NCBI GenBank assembly: GCA_000708835.1
Contig: DF237527.1
Location: forward strand, 4,049 to 57,003
Reading direction: 5' to 3'
Length of the DNA stretch: 52,955 nt
DNA from: Klebsormidium nitens
Taxonomy: Eukaryota > Streptophyta > Klebsormidiophyceae > Klebsormidiales > Klebsormidiaceae
Shown: positions 1 to 12,400 of the stretch, piece after piece
How positions within the stretch are numbered: the stretch's first letter is position 1
How the letters are laid out: the number at the start of each line of letters is the position of its first letter
Made by a program: the position numbers and the translations under genes
Notes under the pieces: model-generated
The model's database searches: none
What the model saw: the letters and a program-made list of their open reading frames with translations, nothing else
What the model was told of the DNA's origin: nothing

Positions 1-440
1 CAGATGATCCGCCGCGCTCTTTTCATCATATCAATAAAAAGCTGAATGACTCTGTGCCTCTCTCGAAGCGTGTCTGCCGAGAAGTGTGCCAAAATGGACT
101 CGCATTCGTCCAGAACGAGCAGGTCGAACGCGGGGGCATCCTCGTCATCTTCAGCGAGCAGCCCGGGCAGGCTGTCCAGCTGGACGATGACGCGGGGATG
201 GAGTTCCCGGTCGGCAAGAGGGTGGATGAAGCGGTCGCCGAGCATACACCCCTCCGCCTGCTTGAGATCCTCGTGGTGGGAGAACGTCTGGTGCTTGCCT
301 GCCGCGTCAAGAGCTTGCGTGCGGCGGTAAGTAATCATGCAGATCTGGAGACCTCAGCGAGAAGAGCCGCAAGAAGCATGCTTTTGCCGCTCCCCATGGG
401 ACTCCTGATCGGCAGAGTCTTGTACCGGCCCTCCAGCCAC
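1..440 (-). CDS. Helicase exon, herpes-type origin-binding protein family (PF02399-like), partial
   Basis: The exon begins after a CGTGCAG acceptor at 440 and continues the primase reading frame (AA|G phase). It encodes a Walker A motif SPMGSGKS, then a segment VIVQLDSLPGLL and a Walker B motif FDLLVLDECES. This order is typical of superfamily 2 helicases of the herpesvirus UL9 / origin-binding type and their relatives in large DNA viruses and some eukaryotic genomes. The reading frame changes between Walker A and the next conserved segment (around 335-350), where the expected frame meets a TGA. A one-base deletion, or a sequencing error, is the simplest explanation, because no intron of normal size fits. 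The domain continues past the left edge, so motifs III-VI cannot be seen. The family call rests on motif order and wording, not on a search. Confidence 0.72.
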
Positions 441-3400
441 CTGCACGAAGGGGTGAGACAGGAATTTGAATCAATCTTCCAAAGCCAGTCAACCAGCAAA
501 GTTAAGCGGCAACGTCCCTTTCCTCAAACATGGCCTACACCTTGCAAAAGGCAGAAGCCTGGATCCCTTATTTCCAATGACAGGGTGTAGACTAGCGGGG
601 GGGCAAGTGCCCATGTGCCCATGTGACTGTTTTCCCTATCGCGGGGTGCGATCGGATGTGTTTTTAAGGCCTACATCTTGCAAATGGCGAAAGACCGAAC
701 TTCCTGACTCCAATGACAAGGTGTGGGCCCGTTCAAACATTCCAGCCACTCCAAACTCACAGAGCTGCTTCCTGGACTGACCAAGCAGCCTGTTCTCATT
801 TTCCAAGTGGACTACACTTTGCTGATGGTGACTCTTTTCCCTAGATTCCAAGAACGATGTGTGGGCCCGTTCGCACTTTCCAGCCACTCATTAAAGCCAA
901 CTTCAAACCCACAAACATTTCCTGAATCGGCCCAGCAACCGCTTCTCCGCTGGAAACCTGGCCTACACCTTGCAAGTGGCAGAATACTGCACTCCTTTCT
1001 CTCCAATAACAAGGTGTGGGCCAGTTCAAACGTTCCACCAGCCACTCATCCGAGATTTCGATCTCGATAAACCTGCTTCCCACCCTGACCAAGCAGCCTC
1101 TTCTCATCGGAATCTCGATAAACCTGCTTCCCTCCCTGACCAAGCAGCCTCTTCTCATCTTTCAGAATGGCCTACACTTTGCCAATGGTGAAAAACCTGT
1201 GTTCCTTAGATCCCAACGACGATGTGTGGAGGGCGGTTCAAACTTTCCAGCCACTCGTTCAAGCCACTTCGACATCACAACCCTTTCCTGAATTGGCCCA
1301 GCAGCTGCTTCTCTTCACACCTATCGATAAAGCACCTGGCCTACACCTTGCAAATGGCAAAACCCTGAATTCCTTATTTCCAATGACAAGGTATAGATCC
1401 GTTCATCAGAATCTTGAAGTGAGAGACTGGTCAGCGACCAGACTCGCGGCACTGACAAAAGCGACGCTGCCACACTCCCAGATGACGGCTCAGTGAAAGT
1501 ATGAGTGCACAGCCTCACTTGTTCACGATGTCGTTGAAGACCACCTTGTCAGTCAAAGGGCGGACCCCGGCACGGATCAGCGCCAGATCCATGGGTGCGG
1601 CAGCCAGCGGGTCCCGATCCAGGTACTTCAGGTCGATCTCGGCAGCACCATCCTTCCAGGTCTCGTTGTCCACCCAGTAGGGCCCGAGGTACTTGGCCGG
1701 CAGGTTCTTGCAGCACACACCCGTCTCTGGATCGACCCGCTCGCTGCTGCACACCGCGAACACGGCGTTCCTCTCGCAATCCGCGACACAGAGGATGTCC
1801 CGCCCCCCAGCATGCACATGCCCTGAGTAGCATGGCTCGCTCCGATCATGCCAGCTAAAGTTCAGCGAGTTTGCCGAACCCCTGTGGTACGCCGTTGGGT
1901 GCAGATTCTGGATGAGCTCTGTGCACCGCTGCACCTCATACATGCTCGCAGCTCTGGGGTTTAGGTGGCCTGGATTCTCCGGCCTCTCGCGCGGGCGCAC
2001 TGCTCTTAACAGGACGTCGGGGACCTTGATCGCTTGAACGTGGTCATCGAACCAGGTAATGCAGGCGTCCGCGTACGGCTTACTCTCGTCCAAGGGAATC
2101 AGGCGGCTGTGGGGGTTAGAGGGTTTCGAACAGAAGGGGAGTCGGATCCCCCGGTTCCTGGTGTAGACCGATTGATCAATGAGCTCGGCGTAGCAGTCCG
2201 GCAAGCGCAGACCGAACTTCCTCGCGAGATGCCCCGCTCCTTGGGGGTCCGCCGGGGGCGCCAGGTTGGAGCGGTAGACAAACTGGGGGGAGTGGGAGGA
2301 GATGACCAGGTGCAAGCTGAATTTGCCGCCTGGCCCATAGTCGCAGGGGATCCAATTGAAGGCTTCCTTTGGGAGCTCCAGGCCGTATTCCGATTCGAAG
2401 ATGGCCTTGATTGCCTCCTCGAAGGCGCCAATAACCGTCTCGAGGGTTTCCCCGTCCGGCAGGCCCCCATCTCGTTCCAGATCCAGGTACGGCTTGCAGG
2501 GACACCCCGCTTTGATGGCTTCCTCCAGGTGAAGCTCGTCGCGCAGGTTGGGGTAGGCTGAGGGCCAATCCGGGTAAGACCCAAACTCCCGGGAGGGACG
2601 CAGGCGACGGATTTCGACCTGATGGCCAAGGACTTCCCCGTGACGACGGCAGCAACCCTGCGGCCCGTTCTTCGCGTCCTGGTAGTCGACCTTGTCGTCG
2701 AACTTGCGCTTGGCGAAGAAGAAGGTGCCCAGCTCCGCCTTCTTGACGGTCAGCAACTTCCCGCCGTGCTCCTCGTGGACCACGATCTGGCCAGGGCGAG
2801 GGTCCACTGACGAACCATCCTGCATGAGAGAAACCAGACTGTGTCACTGCTTGGAGACATACAGCGGCTCCGGAAATCCTTACTTAGAGAAAACGCTGTC
2901 CTGAAGAAAGGCAGAATCTCATGTCTCTGACCGCAACAGCCGGTACTAGTGCCGAATCTCAGTCAGCTCGACCGCAATGACCAGGGGAATTGCGACAGGG
3001 CACGACTGCTCCGAGAAGCAGCCTTGAACAGATCGACGACCTTCATCAGATATGCAAGCACAGTGATACGAAAAAGACTGACCACCCTTTTTGGAGGGGT
3101 TCGCAGAGGACGGCAACTTCGAGGACGGGATCCGGTCTCACTCACTACCTACGTTACCCGTCTTCTGGACAAGGAGCCTGAAGACCTCGACTACAATGGA
3201 GAAGATGACAACATGCTGTTTGACAAAGAAGATCTCTCTAGACTGTGCTTAAACATGTGATCACACTGAGCATTAGTTGACGTCTTTGGTGCAATTCAGA
3301 CTTACATCTTCGATGGAAGCCTGATCTCGGGGTCGAGAAGGCTCGTTCCGAGTGGGGGCTGTGCTGGGTTGGCCGGCATCCACAACAGGGGGGGGCGTGG

Positions 3401-6400
3401 CTGCGCTATTGAGATCTCGAGCGGCAAACCCCCGGAGCTGCTGCCGCTCGTCCTGGCTCCCCTCAAAACCCTGCAAAGCGCACGCTGGGATCAGAAACTT
3501 GCTTTCGAGTCTACTCTCACCTTCCAAAAACAGCTTGCTTTGGCCTACACCTTGCAGATGGCTGAAGACTGCTCTCTTTAATTCCAATGACAAGGTGTGG
3601 ACCGGGGGCAGGGCACGTGCACATCATCGTTTGCCAATCCCTGTGTAATCGGATTTGCTTCTGGCCTACACCTTGCGGATGGTAAAAGACTAGGTTCCTT
3701 ATTTCCAATGACAGGGTGTGGACCAGAGGCGGGGCACATACGTTGTGATCTGAGCGGTCATTACTAAGCATCTTCTAAGCAGCTTGGGACTTACATCTTC
3801 GAAGGAAGCCTCGCTATCCAATCGAGGAGGCTCGTTCGGGTTGGGGGATGTGTTGCGTTGGCCGGCCATCACATCAGGGGGCGGGATGGTTGCGCGGCTA
3901 ACAACCTCAGCTGCGATCGCCTGGAGCTGCTGGCGCTCGTCCGAGCCCTCGCCCCGTCCTGGTTGAAGGTCCTGCACATATACGCATGATTGGTCAGAGC
4001 GAGTCAGCACTCTACAAAAAAGCGCCGCACTTTCAAAACCTTCCTTCCTTGTGTCCATACCTTGCAGCTGACCAGAACATAATCCACGGATGCGGAGATC
4101 AGGGCATGAATTATGGGTTTGAACGAGTCGACAACGAGAAGAGGCTAGGTTCCCGTGGACAAGTACGTGCTCACTGTGTGCTGACCGCGCCAGGGTTGGG
4201 AATGCTTCTGGCCTACACCTTGCAAACGGCGAAAGACTGAACTCTTTAACTCCACTAACAAGGTGTGGACCAACTCCCGGTTCCTATATGGAGAAACGGG
4301 CCCTCGTCCGTGACAGTCTGCTCTCGATCGAGCTTGAATCTCATGGTCCAGACAGGTTACATAAGCTCATGTGCATTGACAAGGTGCAAACGGCATGAAA
4401 GGCATGAGAATGTCTCTGCGCAATTGGGACTTACAGCTTCGATTGAAGCCCAGGCTGCCGATCGAGAAGGCAGATCGAAGTTGGGGGCTGCGCTGGGCTC
4501 GCCAGCTTCTGCGCCGGGGGCCAGGCTCGTTGCGCTGCTGAGATTGTCGGGAGGGATCCCTGGGAACCGCTGGCACGCATCCTGACCCCTCTCAAATTCC
4601 TGCAAAAACGCTGATGTCGGAATCAAACACTAACAAACGAGCCTGCCCTCGATTCTCAGAACACGGCTTGCTGTGGCCTACACCTTGCAGATGGCACAAG
4701 ACTTGGATCCTTACTTCCATTGACAAGGTGTGGACCAGAGGCAGGGCACGTGCCTGCCATCGAATAGCCAACCGCTGTATGGTCAGGCTCGCTTGTGGCC
4801 TACACCTTGCAAATGGCTGAAGAATGATTTCCTTATTTCTAATGACAAGGTGTGGACCAAAGGCAGGGCACGTGCCTGCCATCGAATAGCCAAACGCTGT
4901 ATGCTCGGGCTCGCTTATGGCCTACACCTTGCATCTGGCGAACACTGGTTTCCTTATAACTGATGACAAGGTGTAGACCAGAGGCGCGTGCCCACCATGC
5001 CCGTCCGCACTCAGGCTTGAGCTTGCGTCCAAGAACGACCCAACATGTCGGACCCAAAGGTGACGCTGACATTCGATGCACTGCTTGACCGTGCATGCCT
5101 ACACCCTCATGATCGCCCTGACACCAACCTAAACCTGCATGCTAAGCTCGCATATCTGACCGTTGACGGATTAATGAAAGTCTCTAGATAAACCCAGCAC
5201 GCGCATTCCCTGATACCGCCCGCCTCACCTCAGCCTGCCCAATCGCCTCCCGTGGACTGTGCTGTTGAGACTGGCGCATCGCTTTGTCGAAGTACCTGAA
5301 ACGAATGAGAGCATATGGGTGAAAATTCAAATGAGAATCGTCGAAACTGCACACGGTGTGCTGTCCCGAAGTGCGTTTTCTGCCGCTGATCAGTCGACCT
5401 GCACCCGCATGACTCGAGTTATTCAAGAGCAGGGGCTCACTTGCGACCAGACTGCTGCTCCTCTTCACGGACTTGGGCCACCGTCGCGTCCACGAACGGA
5501 CGCTCGCCAGGTGCCTCTGCCGCAACTGCTTCTTGGGCGGCTCGATGCCCCCCTCCCTGCGCCTCGAACATCCGGCGCACCATCGCCTGCGAAAAGGAGC
5601 GAGTGCGTGTTTCCGTCAGATCTCCAAAGGTGACGGCTATTAAAGCCCATCTTGACGATGTTTCAACATCGCAGTCGATGTAGGTAAACGGCAGAAAGCA
5701 GATTGGCTTTCTCCAAGGAGATGTGCACAAAATTCTGCACCTTGGCAGCGAGGGGGTCCAATTGCGAAACCCAGAGATGAACGAGAGCCACATCAATGCG
5801 AGCCACAGCACTAAGAAACGCGCCAGCAAGGGCTGCGGGCGGCACTCTGGGATCAGCCGAAAAGGGTCGCACCTCTTACCCGTTTGAAAGGGGCCTCAAT
5901 CCCTTCAGAGTTCGAAAGTGAGCTTCACTAGCCGCCAAGATCTCCGCCCGAGCCCCCTCATCCACCGGGGCAGGGATTGGTTTCACACGCTTGCTGTGAG
6001 TGCAACGGGGAAGAAGCGAATCAGCGCCCGGCCAAAGCTTCCTCAGTCACAGGCCTGCTACACTGCAGAAAGCCGCCAGCACAAGGTTCCCATATCGACT
6101 CATGAGGCCTTCTCGGTGCTCTCCGTACCCATTGACTCGAGCAGACTGGATCTTGACATCGGGATCATTTGCAGAAGTGGAACCCAAGATGACAAACCAA
6201 GGAGCAACGGACTTACTGTAGCTTCTTCTTTGTCGGTCGACCAGTCTTTGGCGCCCCTGATGTTGACACCCCATGTACTTCAATCTGGGAGCAAACAATA
6301 TGACGGAGTGGTGAGCAACTATCAAAGCTGGTCACGAGGAAAACCTAGCCTGGCTCCTTTACGAGATTCTCAAGAAGCGGCCGAACAGGTAGAGTGAGAC

Positions 6401-9400
6401 GAATGCCAGGGAAAATTCACACCTCGTTCTTCTACTGCCATTAAATGGTTTCACTCGACAAGCAAGCTCACCCGACAAGCAAGCTTTTGTCTAGGATGAA
6501 GGAGGGGAAATCTTCTACAGCCATGTGGGCTGGGAGGAGTACCTCAACTCGCACTTTTTGCCATGTGGGAAATGAAGTGCGCGGGACGGTCAAGTGAAAG
6601 GGGGCGACAGGGGCTTGAATAAAGTTGAGGGCCATATCATTCCGGGAATGCCCCTTTTCCGCACAGGAATGCGAGTGCACTCACCGAAGGTGTAGGCTCC
6701 GTAGCAGCAGAGCGAAGCTCATCGGCATGATGTGGAGAAGCGGGGAAAGGGTCCGTGTTCTGCACAACAGGAAGGAGGCGAGGGACTTAGGGGCAAGCGG
6801 CATGGATATGAGGCAACTGTAGACGACGAAAAACCATTGCGATGCAACTAAGAGGCTCGGAGTAGCCGATTGAAATCCGAGAGCAGCAACCCGTTTGCTT
6901 TTCTAAATCTTTCTGGACAAGAACCTAGGACACCAAATAGGCACCTTTTCAAGGACGTTTACCTTGCAGCACTTCCAAGTGCGTCAAGGACACTGCCTAG
7001 ATCCAGCGCAGACAGTGGCTCATCGAGTCCCCAGCTTCGAGATTCAGTAAATAGTCCGACTCACATGTAGCTCCCCAGCAGCGGACCCTGTGAACTGCTG
7101 GCACACATCATCACCATCGCCTGTTGCCACGCCAGGTTCCTGCACACGAGGACACGCATTTGATGAGAGTTGAGCAAACCCCTTTCGCATATGGTGACAC
7201 CTTGCCAATGGAGAGAGACTCGATGTTTGCACCAATGATGATGTGTGGACTGTTCAGAAACCAGAGACAAGAGGTAAAACATCATCGGCTTTGAATAATG
7301 CAGGGTGTGGTCGGGCTTGCTTGTGGCCTACACCTTGCAGATGGCAAAAGACTAGTTCCTTAGAACTAATGATAAGGTGTGGACCAGATGTGAACCAGAG
7401 GCGGGCACGTTCTTTTTGGAGGGGCTCGCTTATGGCCTACACCTTGCAGATGGCAAAAGACTGGTTTCCTTATTTCCAATGACAAGGTGTAGACCGAAGG
7501 CGCATGCATATCATAGCCATCCGGCTCAGACTCGAGCTTGCGTCCAACAGGCCGGTGCGGTGATACGAGTGTGTGTTGGATTGGCCGCCCTTGGTGGAGG
7601 AGTTCAAAGAGGATGGCGGCTTCGAGGACAGGGATCAGAGCTCAGTCACTCCCTACGTGACCGATCTCTTGGAGGCGGATCCTGAAGGCCTTCAACAAGC
7701 CTAAACACAAGGAGGAAGAGGATCTCTTTGGACTTTGCGCATACACAGAGAATGTGATGCCTGATCAGATCAGTCATCAATGCGTTTTTCGAGCAGTTGA
7801 AACTTACATCTTCGAGGGAAGGCTCGTTTCGGTTTGGGGTTATGCTGGGTTGGTCAGCATCCACAACAGAGGACGGCCTTGCTGCGCGGCTGACAACTTC
7901 AACGGCAATCCCTCGGAGCGATTGGCGCACGTCCTGCCCCCCCTCGAGTTCCTGCGAAGCGCACTTCAGAATCAAAAACTCGCTTTCGAGCCTACCCTCG
8001 TCCCTCAAGAGCCACTTGCCTTGGCCCACACCTTGCAGATGGCAAAGAATGGGTTCCTTATTCCACGGACAAGGTGCGGATCGGGGCCGCCTAAACCTTG
8101 CAGAATGCACATACAGAGTGTGGATGAAAGGCGGGACACGTGCTCATCGTCGATCTTGCCGATTGCTGTGTGGTCGGGCTCGCTTATGGCCTACACATTG
8201 CAGATGCCGAAAAGGTGAATTCCTAATTTCCAATGACAAGGTGTAGACCAAGTTCTCAAAAGGGAGAGACGGGCCCTCACCCACCATCAGCGCTGTCGAT
8301 CGAGCTTTCATCGCATGGTTCAGCCAGGCTTTGTAAGCTCAGGTCAAGCGAAGAGTCTGGCGAAATCGTATGCCTTTGTGCACGATCCGAACTTACATCT
8401 CCAACTGAAGCGCAGGTCGCGAGTCGAGAACGCGGATCGAAGTTGGGAGCGGCGCTGGGCTCGCCAGCTTCTGCAACGGAAGACCGGCTTGATGCGTCAC
8501 TGGAATTCTCGGCAGGGGTCCCTTGGAGCCGCTGTCGCGCATCCTGGCGCCTCTCGAGTTCCTGCGTAAAGTGCACACGGGATTTGCACTCGCATCCGAT
8601 CCTACCCTCATACCGGACAAGGTGTGGACCGGAGGCGGGGCACGTGCCTACAGTCGAATAGCCGACCGCTGTATGGTCGGGCTGGCTTATGGCCTACACC
8701 TTGCAAGTGGCAAAAGGCTGGGTTCCTTATTTCTGATGACAAGGTGTGGACCGGAGGCGGGGGGGGGGTGCGCGCCCACCATGCGCGCCGCATGTGCGTC
8801 CGAGTCTGACCCAACATGTCGGACCCAAGCCTGACACTGATCTGCTTGACCCTGCATGCCTAACCTCTCATGATTGCCTTGACCCCCACATGGCCCTGCA
8901 TCCCAAAACCGCAAACTTGACTGTTGACAAATCCATGTAAGCCTCTCACAACCCAGCACATGCGTTCTCTGGTAACTGTCAGCCTCACCTCAGCATGCCT
9001 AAGCGCTTCCCGTGGGCTGTGCTGGATGGACTGCCGCACTGCCGTTATGAAACGCCTGAAAAAATTGGAAGCATCTGGGTGAAAACCTGGGCAAGTATCA
9101 TGACATCTCAGACGGTTTGCTGTCATGAGGACGTTTCTGCAGCTAATCAGTCGACCTGCACCCGCTCGCACGGACACGAAAGAGACATTCAGGAGCAGAG
9201 GCTCACTCGCCACCCTGCTGGTCCTCTTCGCCGACTTCGGGCACCGTCACGTCCACGCGCGAGCGCTCCCGCACAGTCTCGGCCGCGGCTGCCACTTGGG
9301 CGCATTGATTTCCCCCTCCCTGCGCCTCGGGCATCCGCCGGGCCGTCGTCTGCGAGACGAGCGAGTGCGTGTTTCCGTCCGATCTCAAAGGTGGCAGGTG

Positions 9401-12400
9401 TTTATGCCCATCTTAACGATTCTTAACATCACCACCGAGTGCGTGTTTCCGTCCGATCTCAAAGGTGGCAGGTGTTTATGCCCATCTTAACGATTCTTAA
9501 CATCACCATCGAATCCAGGTGAACGGCAGAAAGCAAATGCGCATTTTCCAAAGAGATGAGCGCGGGAGGCGGCGAGGGATTCCAACCACGAAGCAAAGAT
9601 GAACGCAAGCCAGAGCACTGACAAATCCGCCAGCAAGGGCTGTAAGCGGCACTCCGAGATTTAGCCGAAAGGTTCGCACCTCTTGCCCGTTTGGATGGGG
9701 CCTCAATCCCTCCAAAGTTCGGAAGTGAGCCTCACGAGCCGCCTGAATGTCCACCCGAGCCGCCTCGTCCATCGGGGCAGGAATCGGCTTCTCACGCTTG
9801 CTGTGGGTGGCACGCTTGCTGTGGGTGAAGGGAGAAGAAGGATCCAAGTTAGTGACGGGCCAAAGCTCCTCAGCCACAGGCCTGTTACCCTTGCAAAAAG
9901 CCGCCTGCATAAGTTCTCTACGTTTGCACCAGGTCCCAATGTCGACTGAAGATGCCTCTGTATGCTCAGTGACCCGATCAGACTGAATCCTAACCAGGAT
10001 CACTGGCAAAAGTCGAGCCCAAGATGACAAAGGAGGGGACAGCGAGCTTACTGTGACTTTTTCTTCGCCGGTGGACCAGCCTTTGGCACCGACGATTTTG
10101 ATCCCCCTGCTGCTTCAACCTGGGGGGAAGCAATCTGGCGGAGGGGTGAGCAAGTATTGAAGCTGCGCACGACCACTATCACGAATAAGACCTAGGGCTC
10201 TTTTATGATTGTCAGAAAGCGGCCGGCCAGGATCCAGCGAAACGTATGCAAGCAACTGCGCTAAGGAGATCGTTTCGAATCCTAGCCTCCTACTGACAAT
10301 GAACGGTCTCACCCTAAAAGCGAGCTCTTGTCTGGAACGCCGAAGGAAAGTTCTACAACCACGCGGGCTGGTTGGCATACCTGACTTTGCACTACTCTGT
10401 CATGTGGGGAGTCGGGTTGAGCAGGGCGGTCGAGTGGAATGGGGCGGAAGAGGCTCGAATGGAGTCGAGGGACATATCATCCTCGAGATGCCCCTTTCCC
10501 GCACAGAATGCAAGTGGGCTCACCAAAGGAGTAGGCTCCGCAGCAGCAAAGCGAGGCTCAACGGCAGGATGCGAAGGAGTGCGAAAAGGGCCCTTGAACT
10601 GCACAACAAGAAGGCAGGGGGGTCAGGGGCAGTCGGCGTGGATACGAGGCAACTTTAGAGGACGGAATTTTACTTCGATGCATTAGAGAGGCTCGAAGTG
10701 GTCAACTGAGATCCGAGAGTAGCAGCGTTATTCGCTTTTCTGAATCTTTCTAGACAAGAGCTCCAGACACAGACGAGCACCTTTTCGAGCACAATTGACT
10801 TTGCGGCACTTCAAGTGCTCCAGAAACTCTGCCTACATATGGCGCATACGATGGCTAACCTAGCCTCCGGCATCGAGAATTGGGGAATGCTTCAACTCAC
10901 GTGTAGCTCCCCAGCAGCGGACCCCGAGAACTGCTGGTTTACATCATGACCATTGCCTGTTGCCACGCCAAGCTCCTGCACACATGGACACGCATCTGAT
11001 GAGCATCGAGCAAACCCCTTTTGCATATGCTCCACACCTTGCAAACGTGGGGAGACTCCATGTCGGCACCAATGACGGTGCGTGGATGTTGAGAGGAGGA
11101 GAGAGAAGAGAGAGATAGAGAGAAGAGAAAAGTGCCCATCCTCGGCTTTGAATATCGCAGGATGTGATCGGGCTTGCTTGTGGCCTACACCTTGCAGATG
11201 GCAGAGGCTTAAATTCCTTACTTCCAATGACAAGGTCTAGACCCGATTGTCGAGAAGATGCGTGATGCATGACCATCTTCTGCCCTGAGAGTTGTGGGTT
11301 GTGGACCGCGGGGGTGTGGTCCGGCTTTTATTGTGGCCTACACCTTGCATATGGCAGAAGCCTGGATTCCTTATTTCTAATGGCAAGGTGTAGACCAGCA
11401 GCGGGGGCTTCCCGCTCAGCCTGGACTCCATTCGCAAGCTCAACAGAAAAGGCCACACAAGGATCGTGTTCTGTAAAAGAACGGACTGCCTGATTCATGG
11501 ATTTTGCAGGGCACAAGAGTTCCTCAAGCGTACCAACGAGCGGCTCACAGGTGAGACTGGCTGCAGCGTGGGCACGTGCTTCTCCTCCGCCCCCTCTGAC
11601 TCTTGAGAAAGGACTGTGCGGCGTCGCTTCCTCGCGAGCGCCCGTCCTGTTAACACCAGCCCACCAATGTCCTCCTCGAGACAAGCTTCTTCTGGGCAGC
11701 GCGCGCCTTCCCCTTGGAAGGACTGCGAAGCCAAGACGCAAGAAGACTGACTGCTGTGGACTTCAGCCCACGATCAATCTGAATGTTAGCGCCTTTCTGA
11801 AGAGAATTCAAGGTTGCTTCAGCATGCATGTGCTGCAGCTGAATTGGGTGCCTTAGCGGCGCACCAACTTCAGCAATCGAACGGAGTCGCAGCGAGACAG
11901 ATTGCGCTGACATCATGAGTATCACGTTTCGCAGCTTTTTGCCATCCAATTCTCACCTTGCGTTTGCGTTTGAGAGACGGTGATACAGAGACCGGCTTTC
12001 CGAAAGCGCTGTCGGTAGACCAATTGGCAAATGGAGAGGTGGGTGAATCACCCTGTACAGCACAGCAAACGCCGAAGTGAGAGAGCAGAAGACACCACTT
12101 TTGCATAAAACTGTCGCAACTGATTAGTAGAGACCCTGGTGCAAACTTCAGACACAGACTTTCAAGACAACATGGTGCGTGCAGGTCATTGGCAGGGGCC
12201 CGAGTGCCCGCTGGACTGACTTGATACTGACCTCATTGTTGAGAGCCCTGTAGAAGCTTGGACCTTGTATGCCGTCAGAATCTTGATCGTCGAAGAACCC
12301 TTGTAGTGACTGTCCAGACTGAGAACCATCAACGGATCGATTAGCGTACTCAGCACCTTCGATGTCCTCTGCTTGAGTCCCTTCTGATTCTGACACATCA

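Larger units (their letters stand above)
3080..7250. repeat. Tandem segmental duplication, copy A
   Basis: This block matches 7560-11090 in order and orientation: plus-strand remnant, ELE-type exons, hairpin repeats, the exon pair at 5.2-5.6 kb, the degraded exon, and the three small exons at 6.2-7.1 kb. The offset is about 4.0 kb at the ELE exons and 3.84 kb at the small exons. Copy A carries one ELE exon more than copy B. Divergence is visible throughout, so the duplication is not recent. Confidence 0.85.
7560..11090. repeat. Tandem segmental duplication, copy B
   Basis: Collinear match to 3080-7250. Copy B keeps its large exon open (9510-9989) and lacks one ELE-type exon, so it looks like the better preserved unit. 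Confidence 0.85.

Noticed and set aside
54-590. Plus-strand ORF of 178 codons at the left edge
   Set aside because: The minus strand carries helicase Walker A and B motifs here, so this frame is a shadow.
2034-2561. Long plus-strand ORF (175 codons) opposite the primase exon
   Set aside because: It lies wholly antisense to an exon with recognisable catalytic motifs and has no protein-like features of its own.
3517-11741. Recurring minus-strand peptides of the LSLEIRN...GVGQ type
   Set aside because: They are translations of the 62-bp hairpin repeat in introns, not a protein family.
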